This document shows, in pieces, positions 40,044 to 50,300 of a stretch of 64,000 bases of DNA (within the stretch, counting starts at the first letter, position 1; every line of letters starts with the position of its first letter). The translations under genes were made by a program, and so were the position numbers. Source of the stretch: JAEUIG01 sp046349775 (lineage in GTDB: Bacteria > Planctomycetota > Planctomycetia > Planctomycetales > Planctomycetaceae); the NCBI GenBank assembly GCA_046349775.1, contig JAXMBS010000018.1:1-64000 (forward strand). The letters are read 5' to 3'. A model generated the notes under the pieces. That model saw only the letters and a program-made list of their open reading frames with translations. It was not told the DNA's origin and made no database searches.

Positions 40044-41264
40044 TCACGGGCTGTCAGGCAGCCGGCCGACGTCGACGCAAACAATCGTCAGATCGTCGGC
40101 AAAAGCGCCGGCGGCCGAATACCCGCGGACCTGCTCGACGAGGCTGGACACCAGCCGACCGCAATCCAGTTCGCGGTGTTCCACAAGAAACTGTCGTACG
40201 CGGTCGATCCCAAACAGGTCTTGCGACGCATCCGGACACTCCGTCAGTCCGTCCGTAAAGAACAGCACTCTGTCCCCGTCGTGTAGTTGAACCGATTGCT
40301 CCGGAAACTCGGGATCGGGCAACACTCCGATCATGATCCCATCCGCCTCCAGCGGCACGACGTTGCCGTCACTCTTGAGCAGCAGTGGCCGCGGATGGCC
40401 GGCCCGCGCGAGCGTCATCTGCAGCGTCCGGCGGTTGATCGCCGCGACGAACATCGAAATGAAGTGCTCCGGTTCGACCCAGCCGTACAGGAATTCGTTG
40501 ATTGCGCCGAGCAGTGCCGCTGGTGACTTGGTCTCCGAAAGTCGCGTGTGCACGCACGTCTTGACAATGACCGAGATAAACGCCGCCGGCACGCCGTGTC
40601 CGGACGCGTCTCCGATAATCACAATCAGCATGTCCGGATCGACCGAAAGCAAGTCAAAGTAATCGCCGGCGACCTCATCATGCGGATGAAACGCAAACGC
40701 CACGTCCAGCGGATCGCATGCCGGCGCGACTTCGGGCAGCAGCTGCCGCTGGATCCGGCCGGCAATTCTGAGACTTTGCGTCCGCTCGCGATCGCGCTGC
40801 TCGACGATGAGTTTCTGCCGCTGCAACTCGCTCGTCCGCTCGCTGATCAGCGACTCCAGCAGCGCATTGCGGTGCTTCATGATGTCCCGGATCGACAGCA
40901 TGCCGACGAGCCTGCCCTGTTCTACGACGGGCGCGTGACGGATCTGGCGTCGCTGCAACATGTCCAGCGCCGTTTGCCAGTCGGTGTCCGCGCCGAGCGT
41001 CCACGGATCCGGCGTCATGATTTCGCCAATGGGGCGAGCAGCCATCGCCGGAGTGCCGCATTCGGCGCAATGCAGGAGGTCGCGTTCGGTAAAGATTCCG
41101 ATCGGTACACCGGCTTCAGAGACGACGACGACGGCGCCGATATTCCTCCGTCGCATCAACTGCAGGACTTCGGAGATCGACGCATTGGGACCGACCGCCA
41201 CCGGTTCGCGACTCATCATCGCCTGTACGGAGAGTCGTTTATCAGATGGAATCGCGTCGCTCAT
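40044..41264 (-). CDS. CBS-pair SpoIIE/PP2C-type protein phosphatase
   Basis: A 406-residue signalling protein. An N-terminal pair of CBS motifs (VQAMMSREPVAVGPNASIS and MTPDPWTLGADTDWQTALD, with IGIFTERDLLHC) is joined by a helix to a SpoIIE-type phosphatase with DPLDVAFAFHPHDEVAGDYF, IGDASGHGVPAAFISVIVK and FFTDGLTECPD. The metal-binding aspartates are in the usual GD...GDASGHG and TDG positions. CBS pairs bind adenine nucleotides, so the enzyme may respond to energy state and act on an anti-anti-sigma partner. The ATG at 41264 is preferred over the open frame to 41360. Confidence 0.9.
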   Translation of the reverse strand: MSDAIPSDKRLSVQAMMSREPVAVGPNASISEVLQLMRRRNIGAVVVVSEAGVPIGIFTERDLLHCAECGTPAMAARPIGEIMTPDPWTLGADTDWQTALDMLQRRQIRHAPVVEQGRLVGMLSIRDIMKHRNALLESLISERTSELQRQKLIVEQRDRERTQSLRIAGRIQRQLLPEVAPACDPLDVAFAFHPHDEVAGDYFDLLSVDPDMLIVIIGDASGHGVPAAFISVIVKTCVHTRLSETKSPAALLGAINEFLYGWVEPEHFISMFVAAINRRTLQMTLARAGHPRPLLLKSDGNVVPLEADGIMIGVLPDPEFPEQSVQLHDGDRVLFFTDGLTECPDASQDLFGIDRVRQFLVEHRELDCGRLVSSLVEQVRGYSAAGAFADDLTIVCVDVGRLPDSP

Positions 41265-41929
41265 GCGGATCGGGAAACGGCGTGTGTCGTGAGCCAAATC
41301 CTGATGGGGGAGTTTCGATCGTGCAAGTTCGTGCTCAGTTCCCACCGTTCGGCAACGCAACCCCGCAGCCGCTGGTGTTGTCGATCATCGGGACATACTC
41401 CGCGCACATGTCACCGCCAGGTCAGGTCAATTCCGCGCTGCCGTTCATCAGCGTTGGACTGATCCCGCGGTTGCCAGCCATTGGCGCTGTTCTCGCGAGA
41501 TCCGATCTGCAAGCGACCTGGCATCCCTATTTCACCTCGTTTTCCGGCGAAGTGCACACGACGTACCCATCGCTCTTGTAGTTCGATAGGACGTTGGACC
41601 GCTGTCCGCCCTTCGGCCACGCATGAATTGCGCACCTTCCGGCGAGCGAATCCGCACACCTGTGCGACGTTGAGCATCGGCTTGCGACCAAGCGGACCCC
41701 AGCGAATTCAATGCGACTATTCGCTCTGCTGTTCGATGATTGGCGTACTCGGAGCACTCGTCGAGTGCCGTGACCTGCCGCACCTGTATTCCCTATCTCG
41801 CGCGCCGCGTCTCCCTGCGATGTGCGAGATCAGTGGACGCCGCGCCTGTTTGCGTTGTGTATCTGCGCCGGCATGGAACCTGCAAGGGAGGTCACGAATC
41901 CTCCTCGTGCCACTTGATCGGAGAAAGCC
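41265..41929. other. Intergenic region with no supported gene
   Basis: About 660 bases. Divergent promoters are expected. A minus-strand frame ending at 41527 with a protein-like C-terminus (NVLSNYKSDGYVVC) has no clear start and may be a remnant. Nothing else recognisable. Confidence 0.4.
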
Positions 41930-42358
41930 ATGTTGTTGCAGGATATGTTTCACAATTCGGAACGCGTTGTGACTGTCGCCCCCGACCAGCCGCTGCGGCA
42001 CGTCGGTCAGCTGATGCAAGACGGCAACGTCGGCGCAGTGGTGGTTGCCGAGAACAACCGGCTCATCGGTATCGTGACCGATCGCGACCTCGCTTTGGCG
42101 CTGTCATCGGGCGAGGCGACACGCGATACCCCGGTCAAGAATGTCATGCAGAGAAAAGTCCACACGATCTGGGCCGATCAGGGCGTGTTCGACGCCTGCC
42201 AGGCGTTTGCGGGCTATCAAGTCCGTCGGCTGCCCGTCGTCGACCGACGCGACAAGCTGGTAGGAATCATCAGTGCGGATGACGTGGTGGCAATGCTCGC
42301 GCGAGAACTGTTCAATATCTCAAAGGCTCTCGAACCGGCGCTGCACGTCAAGATGTGA
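41930..42358 (+). CDS. CBS-domain pair protein
   Basis: A 142-residue stand-alone CBS pair: VVTVAPDQPLRHVGQLMQDG with GAVVVAENNRLIGIVTDRDL, then VKNVMQRKVHTIWADQGVFD with VRRLPVVDRRDKLVGIISADD. Such proteins sense AMP, ATP or related ligands and often lie with universal stress proteins in low-oxygen or stress clusters, as here. GGAG lies upstream of the ATG. The fhs gene starts 26 bases after its stop. Confidence 0.9.
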   Translation: MLLQDMFHNSERVVTVAPDQPLRHVGQLMQDGNVGAVVVAENNRLIGIVTDRDLALALSSGEATRDTPVKNVMQRKVHTIWADQGVFDACQAFAGYQVRRLPVVDRRDKLVGIISADDVVAMLARELFNISKALEPALHVKM

Positions 42359-42384
42359 TTGTCCGATCCCCGCGGAAGACTAGC

Positions 42385-44049
42385 ATGCCACTCCTGCCGA
42401 TTGCCGAGATCGCCGCTGCGCTCGGCCTGGGTGCGTCGGATGTCGAGCCCTACGGCTGGCATACGGGCAAGCTGGCACTCAATCTGGCACAGCGGCTGGA
42501 GCAGCGTCCCCCGGGGAAGTACGTGGGAGTGACGGCGATCAATCCGACTCCCTTTGGAGAGGGGAAGACGGTTGTGGCCATCGGTCTGGCGATGGCTCTC
42601 AGTCGCCAGGGGAGCAAGGCGCTCTGCACGCTCAGGGAGCCGTCGCTCGCGCCGGTCTTCGGCATCAAAGGGGGCGGGGCCGGCGGTGGGCGCTGTTCAT
42701 TACAGCCGGCCGACGATATCAACCTGCACTTCACCGGCGATCTACATGCTGTGTCCAGCGCCAACAATCTGCTGGCCGCGATGATCGACAACCATGTCAA
42801 ACGCCGGCTGGCGCCCGATGTTGAACCCGCATCAGTCGACTGGCGGCGGGTGGTCGACGTCAGTGACAAGGGGTTGTCTCACATCGTGACCGGGTTGGGG
42901 GCCATGCCCCAGGCGCCGTTGCGGGAGACGGGATTTGATCTCACCGCGGCGTCGGAAGTGATGGCCATTCTGGCATTGGCGAGCGACCTCTCGGACCTCC
43001 GAGCCCGATTGGGAAGGATTGTCGTCGGTCACGGCGCGGACGGAACCTTGGCGACGGCCGACGACATCGGCGCCGCCGGCGCGATGGCAGCCCTGCTGCG
43101 GGACGCGATACGTCCGAACCTCGTACAAACTTGCGAGCAGACGCCCGCGATCGTGCATGCTGGTCCGTTTGCGAACATCGCGCATGGCAACAGTTCGGTG
43201 ATCGCCGACCGGATCGCCCTGCGACTGGCCGACTACGTCGTGACCGAAAGCGGGTTCGGCGCAGACTGCGGAGCGGAGAAGTTTTTTCACATCAAATGCC
43301 GGAGCAGCGGGCTGATGCCCGACGCCATGGTTCTGGTGTGCACAGTCCGGGCATTGAAGCATCACAGCGGCCGATTCCCCGTGCATCCCGGCCAGCAATT
43401 GCCGGAGGACTTGCTCCGGGAGGATGTGGAGGCCGTGCGGGCGGGAGCCGTTAATCTGCAGGCTCACATCGACATCCTGCAGCGCTTCGGCATGCGGCCC
43501 ATCGTCGCCATCAACCGTTTTCCGACGGACACAGACGCGGAATTGCAACTCGCTGCCAGTCTGGCGCTGCAGATGGGGGCGCAGACCGCCGTCATGACAG
43601 ACTGTTTCGCGCGTGGCAGCGAGGGAGCGTCGCGATTGGCGGAGGCCGTGTGCGAGGCCTGTCGCGAGCCCGCCACGCCGCGCATGTTGTATGCACTCGA
43701 ATCGGGTCTCACCGACAAATTCACGACGATTGCCACGGAAGTCTATGGCGCCGACGGCGTCGAGATCGCACCGGCCGCCGGCCAGCGCCTGGGCGAACTG
43801 GAGTCGCAAGGATTCGGAAACCTGCCGGTCTGTATTGCCAAGACTCAGTATTCGCTCTCTCATGATCCGGCACGCGTCGGTCGGCCCACGGGATACCTCT
43901 TGCCGATCAGGGACGTCCGTCTCGCAGCAGGCGCCGGGTATATCTATGGTCTCGCGGGCGACATCGTCACCATGCCGGGCCTGCCGTCGCATCCGGCGGC
44001 ACGGCACATCGACGTCGCTTCGGACGGGACAATTACCGGTTTGACGTAG
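42385..44049 (+). CDS. fhs: Formate--tetrahydrofolate ligase
   Basis: Makes 10-formyl-THF from formate, ATP and THF. A 554-residue protein of normal length. The P-loop region is TPFGEGKTVVAIGLAMAL (usual form TPxGEGKTT), followed by FGIKGGGAGGG, INLHFTGDLHAVSSANNLL, VVTESGFGADCGAEKFFHIK and a late GDIVTMPGLPSHPAAR. The start at 42385 aligns with the family's PLLPIAEIA opening. The CBS-pair gene just upstream may be co-transcribed. Enzymes of this type serve C1 assimilation or formate use. Confidence 0.95.
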   Translation: MPLLPIAEIAAALGLGASDVEPYGWHTGKLALNLAQRLEQRPPGKYVGVTAINPTPFGEGKTVVAIGLAMALSRQGSKALCTLREPSLAPVFGIKGGGAGGGRCSLQPADDINLHFTGDLHAVSSANNLLAAMIDNHVKRRLAPDVEPASVDWRRVVDVSDKGLSHIVTGLGAMPQAPLRETGFDLTAASEVMAILALASDLSDLRARLGRIVVGHGADGTLATADDIGAAGAMAALLRDAIRPNLVQTCEQTPAIVHAGPFANIAHGNSSVIADRIALRLADYVVTESGFGADCGAEKFFHIKCRSSGLMPDAMVLVCTVRALKHHSGRFPVHPGQQLPEDLLREDVEAVRAGAVNLQAHIDILQRFGMRPIVAINRFPTDTDAELQLAASLALQMGAQTAVMTDCFARGSEGASRLAEAVCEACREPATPRMLYALESGLTDKFTTIATEVYGADGVEIAPAAGQRLGELESQGFGNLPVCIAKTQYSLSHDPARVGRPTGYLLPIRDVRLAAGAGYIYGLAGDIVTMPGLPSHPAARHIDVASDGTITGLT

Positions 44050-44314
44050 GCCTCCGCCGAATGCGGCGAGCTCCGCGGAACCTGCCGGCTGCGGCGTTCA
44101 TTGTGCGAGGCGCAAATGCGCGAGACCTCACGATCTGAAGCGCGCAACATTTGCACTGACTTCGGCGATCCCGTTCGAACTCAATCGGGATGAGTTCCGA
44201 GGAGGCACGGCTTGCGACCGACAATCGTTGCAGGTCGTGCTGATCAGGACCATCTCCCTGGTCAATCGAGTGACTTCCGTAAGGCTTGTCGCGATTGCTC
44301 GTGGCGTTCTCGAA

Positions 44315-44782
44315 TCAGGAAGACACAAATTGATGCTGGCCGGGCCGGACCGTCAGCACGGGGCAGACTGCGAGCCGCACCACCCGCTCCGCCACGCTGC
44401 CCAGCAGAAAATGTGAGATTCCCCGGCGTCCGTGGCTGCCGATCACGATCAAATCGATCTCCTGCTCTTTGGCAAATCGCACGATCTGTTCGAAGGGATG
44501 GCCAACCACGGTGTGACGCATCACCCGCGCCGCAGGCAGACCGCCTGTCGTCGGCAGCTTCGTCAACTCCGAATCTGCCGCCGCTTTCAAATCCCGCAGA
44601 TACTGATTCCGGTCCGGCAGCATCAGATTGGCTTCGGGAGCCAGAATGAAAAAATCGTCAATGACATGCAGCAGATGCAGTTCCGCTTGAAACTGCTCTG
44701 CGATGGCGGTGGCGTACTGCACCGCCAGCTTGCCCAGTTCGCTGAAATCGGTGGGGACGAGAATCCGTGAGATCCTGATCAT
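44315..44782 (-). CDS. Universal stress protein (UspA family)
   Basis: A 155-residue single Usp domain: RILVPTDFSELGKLAVQYAT at the start, then DLIVIGSHGRRGISHFLLGS with the ATP-binding Gx2Gx9GS pattern, and ERVVRLAVCPVLTVR at the end. GGAG precedes the ATG. It lies beside the hemerythrin and cytochrome genes on the same strand, an arrangement typical of stress regions. Confidence 0.93.
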   Translation of the reverse strand: MIRISRILVPTDFSELGKLAVQYATAIAEQFQAELHLLHVIDDFFILAPEANLMLPDRNQYLRDLKAAADSELTKLPTTGGLPAARVMRHTVVGHPFEQIVRFAKEQEIDLIVIGSHGRRGISHFLLGSVAERVVRLAVCPVLTVRPGQHQFVSS

Positions 44783-44837
44783 GTCTGGCTCCGCATCGCA
44801 GCTTGAGGCAATGGTGATCCTGGGGCTTGACGGCGCT

Positions 44838-45293
44838 TCAATCCACCATCGTTACGTCGGCGCCGAAGGCTTCCTGCCAGAGTTCGTTCTCGCGATGCTC
44901 GTGAGCATGCAGGTGATCGAGCACATGCTGAACATCACGACGGGCGTCGCCCCAGCAGGCGTACGTTGTGGGGCTGGCACTGAGCGCGGCACTGAGAGTG
45001 TCGAACTCGGTCAGCAACCGAGGATGATCCGCCAGCAGCGCCGCAGCTCGCTCGGCGAGGTGCGGCGCCGCGGCAATCGGACCGGCCATGTATCCCCCCT
45101 GTTCCTCCTCGGAGAAATGACGCGCGACGATTTCACGGATCGCGAGCAGGCGATCGCCTAACTGTCCGAATTGCGGCCGGCCATATTCGTCGGCCTCCTT
45201 CAGCCAGCTGTTCAGGTCATGCAGGTCTTTGTTCAGTTGGTCATGAAGTCTGATCAGGTCCTGAACCGGAGCAGACGTGGAATTGTTGACCAT
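44838..45293 (-). CDS. Hemerythrin-domain protein
   Basis: A 151-residue four-helix protein with iron ligand residues in the usual order: LIRLHDQLNKDL (His), ARHFSEEEQGGYM (HxxxE), LADHPRLLTEF (His) and HLHAHEHRENELW (HxxxE). It probably binds oxygen or NO, or helps iron handling. A very strong AAAGGAGG site stands six bases ahead of the ATG. Confidence 0.85.
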   Translation of the reverse strand: MVNNSTSAPVQDLIRLHDQLNKDLHDLNSWLKEADEYGRPQFGQLGDRLLAIREIVARHFSEEEQGGYMAGPIAAAPHLAERAAALLADHPRLLTEFDTLSAALSASPTTYACWGDARRDVQHVLDHLHAHEHRENELWQEAFGADVTMVD

Positions 45294-45405
45294 TTCGGCC
45301 TCCTTTTGGCCTTAGGCACAGTCCGGAGATCGGTCCTGGATTGTGTTGCCGGCTTGATGAGGTCCGTTTCGTTTCCGGCCAATGTACTCTGGTGTTTGGC
45401 AGCCT

Positions 45406-45864
45406 TCAGTAGATTGGCGGATACTCGGTCGGCACATACGGTTCGAGTTTGTAGCGCGACTGCAGAAACGCGACCAGGTCGATCAACTGTTGTACGGTCA
45501 ATGCATGGTTATAGTTCGTCATTCTGGAGGCTCCGTCACGGGAGACGGCTTCTGCAGGGTATCCCTGCGCCAGCTTGTGAGACGGATTGATGATCGACGT
45601 CACCAATTCGCCATACGTGTTGATCCTCGGAACTTCCCCCCCGAGTTGCACTCTGGGATTGAGTTCGGCGGTGATTTCCGGCAGTTCAATCCCCGCAACG
45701 GAGTGGCAGGCATGACATTTGAGACTGATGAACGCCGCCTGGCCCTCCTCGATATTGCCCTTGGGAAGCGTAAACCCCTTGCCCGACGTCGGGCCTGGAG
45801 CACAGCCTGCGATTGCTGCCAGCGTGATTCCGCTTACCAGGGCCCATGTGATGCGGTCGCACAT
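45406..45864 (-). CDS. Monohaem cytochrome c lipoprotein
   Basis: A 152-residue exported protein with lipobox (LAAIAGCAP) and one haem site, KCHACHSVAG, near residue 52. The axial methionine is probably in SRMTNYNHALT. The C-terminal LIDLVAFLQSRYKLE is typical of small c-type cytochromes. It likely transfers electrons at the membrane. It lies on the same strand as the FBP gene upstream and the hemerythrin gene downstream. Confidence 0.88.
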   Translation of the reverse strand: MCDRITWALVSGITLAAIAGCAPGPTSGKGFTLPKGNIEEGQAAFISLKCHACHSVAGIELPEITAELNPRVQLGGEVPRINTYGELVTSIINPSHKLAQGYPAEAVSRDGASRMTNYNHALTVQQLIDLVAFLQSRYKLEPYVPTEYPPIY

Positions 45865-45913
45865 CTTGACGATCTCCCGAACGAATGCGTTTCGAGTGAA
45901 TAGGTTGGACAGC

Positions 45914-47053
45914 TCAGGCTCCCGCTGTCGTAACCGCCTCCGCGGTCTGCGGACTTCGCACCGTAAAGCGCTCCTCGAGATCGCCGAGAATCTTCACGAT
46001 CCCTCCGTATTCCAGCTCGGAATACGACACCATGGCGGGCCCCGAGAACCCTTGCCGCCGCATCTCGGTCGCCTTGTCGGCGGCCTTCAATCGGATCGAG
46101 TCCCAATAGGGGTGGGCGAACAGATCGACCGGCTCGGTCAATTTGCGGTCGTGCACGCAAAATCCCAACCCGGTGATGATCGGCGGTCCATCGAAGTAGC
46201 TGATGCCCGTGCCACTCACGACCGGCATCAACGGACCGACATGGCTGCCGCGCATGAACCCGTTCACGTACGGCGCGATCGCATAGGGAGCCAGGATTTC
46301 TCCGGTGGCCGGAAAGCTCTTTTGTACCCGGCACATGTAGACCGGATCGTCCTTTCCCGTGTACTTGCCGGCGATGTTGTGCAACCGCGTTGTGCTCACG
46401 GCGACCGCCTGCTCCCCGTCCGCACGGCTGAAGATCGATTCCACGACGAAGCGGTCATTGTCGCGCAGCAGGGCCGCGATGGCGTACAGGTCCTCCGGCG
46501 CATTAAGTTCAATGATGCGATCTCCGTCGGTATAGCTCACGTCCATGATGCGGAATCGGTAACCCTTCGACATCTCCGGGCTGAGCAACAGTCCGGCCGT
46601 GTTCATCGGGTCCGCAAACGCGAGATACAGCGGCAGGTTGTAAGCCCCTGGCTCCGTCTTATCGGCCATGAACACCAGAAACGGTTCGTTCGGCCGTTCT
46701 TCGATGTCGAGTTCGGCAACTCCAGGGCCGGCGCCGCGCACGTTTCCGCTGAATGCGTCGACGAGCAAATCCTGACCCGCGCCGTACAGCCCCTGTTGCT
46801 GTGCCGCTTGCGCGCCGGCGTGAAACGCGTCCCAAGCCAGGCGATGGATCTCGCGATCCCCGGCGCCGCGATCGTGCGTCATGAGCAACCCAATGTCGTC
46901 CCCCGCGGTGAGGACGTAGTAATCGTCGATCACGTTGTCGCTGCACGCCTCAGCGACACAGGCCCTGACCGTTTCGATCAGATGCTGGCTGGGGGCCACA
47001 TGCCCGCCGATGCTGCCGACATCGGCCTTGATGAGCGAGAGAGTCGTGCGCAT
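45914..47053 (-). CDS. Archaeal-type (class V) fructose-1,6-bisphosphate aldolase/phosphatase
   Basis: A 379-residue protein beginning TLSLIKADVGSIGGH, followed by VLTAGDDIGLLMTHDRGAGD, EIHRLAWDAFHAGAQAA, LYGAGQDLLVDAFSGNVRG and EPFLVFMADKTEPGAYNLP, the full set of blocks of the bifunctional FBPA/P enzyme of archaea and deep-branching bacteria. It makes fructose 6-phosphate from triose phosphates for gluconeogenesis. The Schiff-base region lies in RVQKSFPATGE and the following strand. ATG 47053 has GGGAG upstream. The frame is open far upstream but those residues are not family-like. Confidence 0.9.
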   Translation of the reverse strand: MRTTLSLIKADVGSIGGHVAPSQHLIETVRACVAEACSDNVIDDYYVLTAGDDIGLLMTHDRGAGDREIHRLAWDAFHAGAQAAQQQGLYGAGQDLLVDAFSGNVRGAGPGVAELDIEERPNEPFLVFMADKTEPGAYNLPLYLAFADPMNTAGLLLSPEMSKGYRFRIMDVSYTDGDRIIELNAPEDLYAIAALLRDNDRFVVESIFSRADGEQAVAVSTTRLHNIAGKYTGKDDPVYMCRVQKSFPATGEILAPYAIAPYVNGFMRGSHVGPLMPVVSGTGISYFDGPPIITGLGFCVHDRKLTEPVDLFAHPYWDSIRLKAADKATEMRRQGFSGPAMVSYSELEYGGIVKILGDLEERFTVRSPQTAEAVTTAGA

Positions 47054-47387
47054 GGCAGTTACTCCCGGCGAGAGGAAACGAGATGTGTCCGTCTGCCGAT
47101 TAACCCGCAAAGCACATGCCGCAGGGCGAGGCCTCGACGTTGTTGAATGAGTCACGTTGTCCTCAAACCAATTGTCGGAATCTGCACACACAGTGTGCCC
47201 ACGGGCACACCTCGGCCGTGCCAGGCGCTCACGGACGCACACTTGCGGACAGAATGACTGGCGACACGGGTATCTCCCGCGACGTGTTGACGGGAATCCA
47301 CCTGACACCTGCTCGTAGACTGCACGTGGCACGCATGGTGCATCGTCCGATCCTTCATCGAACCGTGGATCGACCGGGCCGGGGCGC
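47054..47387. other. Divergent intergenic region
   Basis: About 330 bases between the FBP gene (-) and the flippase-ATPase fusion gene (+), so both promoters are expected here. No supported gene or repeat found. Confidence 0.4.
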
Positions 47388-50300
47388 ATGACAATCATCG
47401 AAATGATGAACTCAGAAGCCTCAAGCTGGCCGCCGTGCAACGTCGGCGACCGGGACCAGTCGGCGGCAGGGCGGTTCGCGCGCTGGCTCCGCTGGCTGTT
47501 TGGCGTGGCGATCCTGGGCACGCTCATCGCCGTCGTGATGCACCTGGGAGAGGAGCGCGAGCTGATCCGGACCATCAGCCGCGCCCGCTTTCCGTGGCTG
47601 TTTTGCGCGTTCGTTCTCCAGGCGGTGACGTATCTGGCGGATGCCGAGGTGTGGCGCGTCGTCACACGCGCGGCGCAGACGCGACTGTCGTTGCCTCGGG
47701 CGTATCGCCTGAGCCTGGCGCAGTTGTTTGTGGATCAGGTTTTGCCCACAGGCGGGCTGAGCGGCGCCCTGCTGGGAGCGCGGGCCCTGGAACAGACCGG
47801 CATCCCGCGCGGGGTCGTCATGGCGAGCCTCGTCGTCAAGTTCGTGTCGTACTATACGGCCTACGTGATCTGCCTGGCCGGCGCAGTCGTGATTCTGCTG
47901 ATTCGCGGCCAATCGAATCGCATGATCCTGACACCGGCGATCGCATTCATCGCGATTACGTTGTTGCTGATCTGGGGCGTCTCGACCATCGCGGGCCGCA
48001 TGATGCCTCCAAGGCTCCACCAGTTGCTGCGTTGGCATTCGGCACGTGCCACACTGACATTGCTGCGACAGGCCGATCGTCAGCTCACGCGCAATCCCGT
48101 GGTGCTCCTGAAAGCAATTCTGTTGAGCCTCGCCATCGTGCTGCTGGACGCCGGTACCATGTGGGTGCTCATTCATTCCCTGGGAATGACCGCGTCCGTC
48201 GTGGGTGTCTTCGCCGGCTTCATGATGGCCTCGCTATTCCGCACGATCGGCTTCTCGCCCGGCGGCCTGGGCACGTTCGAAGCAGCTTCCGTCCTTGCAC
48301 TGAAGCTCACGGGGGTGCCGTACGCGGTCGGCCTATCCGCGACGTTGCTGTTTCGCGGTCTCAGCTTCTGGCTGCCGATGCTGCCCGGCTTGTGGTTCTC
48401 GAAGAGCGTCCTGGCGTCGCACGCGCCGGACGAACCCCGTGCTCTCCATGAGTATTGGTCGCAGCCCCCTGCCCCAGTCGCCGAGCAGCTGGGAAGCGGA
48501 CGGGACGGGCTGACCAGCGCGGAAGCCGCACGCAGGCTGGCCCTGCATGGTCCCAACGAACTGCGTGATCATGAGCGGTTCAGCCGCTTGCATGCCTTCT
48601 GGAACCAGGTCCGCAATCCGCTGGTGTGGATTCTCGTGTTTGCTGCCGGCGCATCGTCGGCCACGCACGAATGGACCGATGCCATAGTGATCGTGACGAT
48701 CATTTTTGTCAGCGTGGGGGTCGGCTTCTGGCGGGAGTACCGCGCCCAGTCTGCCGCGGCGGCGCTGCGCAGCCGTGTGCAAACACGCGTCAGCGTGCTG
48801 CGCGACGCGGAGTTGGCCACTGTGCCGCTGCGCGAGGTGGTGCCGGGGGACGTCGTACAGCTCTCGGCCGGCAGCATCGTCCCCGCGGATGGGCTGATCC
48901 TGGAGGCCACCGATTTCTTTGCGAACGAAGGCGCGCTGACGGGCGAGAGCTTGCCGGTGGAAAAGGAGCCGGGAATCTCCGCTGTCGATGCCAGCCTCTC
49001 GGAGCGAAACAACTGCGTCTTTCAGGGGACGAACATTCGCAGCGGGACCGCACGTTGTCTTGTCGTCCAAACGGGTGCAACGACCGAGTTCGGCCGAATC
49101 TCGCAGCGACTCATCCTGCGACCACCGCAGACAGAGTTCGATGCCGGCGTCCTGCGCTTCGGATATCTCGTCACGACGACGATGTTCGTCATGGTGCTGC
49201 TGGTCTTCGCCGCCAACGTGCTGCTCGGGAGGCCGCCGATCGAAACGCTGTTGTTTTCGATCGCGCTGGCGGTGGGGCTGAGCCCAGAGTTGTTGCCCGC
49301 GATCTTGAGCATCAATCTCGCGCGCGGAGCGACCCTCATGTCCGAACTGGGTGTCGTCGTGCGTCATCTGAACGCCATCGAGAACCTCGGGAGCATGGAT
49401 GTCCTCTGCACCGATAAGACGGGGACGCTCACGGAGGGTGTCGTGCGGCTGGAAGGCGCTTACGACGACCAGGGGCGCCGTTCCGCAAGGGTGCTCGAAC
49501 TGGCCGCCGCCAATGCCACGCTGCAATCCGGCCTCAGCAATCCGCTGGACGATGCCATCCAGGAGGCCGCCAGCGCAGAACCCGGCAGGTTCCGGAAAGT
49601 CGACGAGGTCCCGTACGACTTCATTCGGAAGCGGATGAGCGTCGTGATCGAGGAGGATTCCGTCATCCGCATCGTCAGCAAGGGCGCCTTCGAACAAATC
49701 CTGGCAATTTGCACGCGCGCCGGCGATGGAACGACATTGACCCCTGAGCGCTTGTCGGAGATTCACGCACGATTCACGGCCTGGAGCACCGAGGGGACGC
49801 GCGTGCTGGCGATCGCCACCCGGGAGCTGCCGCAGAAGCCCGAATACACTCGGGACGACGAATGCGACTTGCAGTTTCTGGGGTTCCTGACGTTTCTCGA
49901 TCATCCCAAAGACGGCGTGGTGAAAACGATCGACGATCTGCGGCGGTTGGGAGTGTCGATCAAGGTGATCACCGGCGACAATCGGCTGGTGTCCCAGCAT
50001 GTGGCCGCTCAGGTCGGTCTGCACCCCGAACGAACCATTACCGGCAAGGAACTGTCCGCGCTGCACGACGAAGCGCTCTGGCGGATTGCGGAAACCACCG
50101 AAGTGTTTGCCGAGGTTGATCCCAGCCAGAAGGAGCGCATCATTCTGGCCCTCAAGAAAATGGGGCACGTGGTCGGTTTTCTGGGAGACGGCATCAACGA
50201 CGCTCCCGCCATGCATGCCGCCGACACGAGCCTGTCCGTCGATCAGGCGGTCGACGTCGCCCGCGAGGCGGCCGATTTCGTGCTGCTCAAGCGCGATCTG

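Noticed and set aside
41527..41757. Minus-strand open frame ending NVLSNYKSDGYVVC
   Set aside because: Protein-like tail but no start, ribosome site or family, so I did not call it a gene.
48333..50216. Long minus-strand open frame (627 codons) opposite the P-type ATPase
   Set aside because: Antisense to conserved ATPase motifs, with shadow-type composition.
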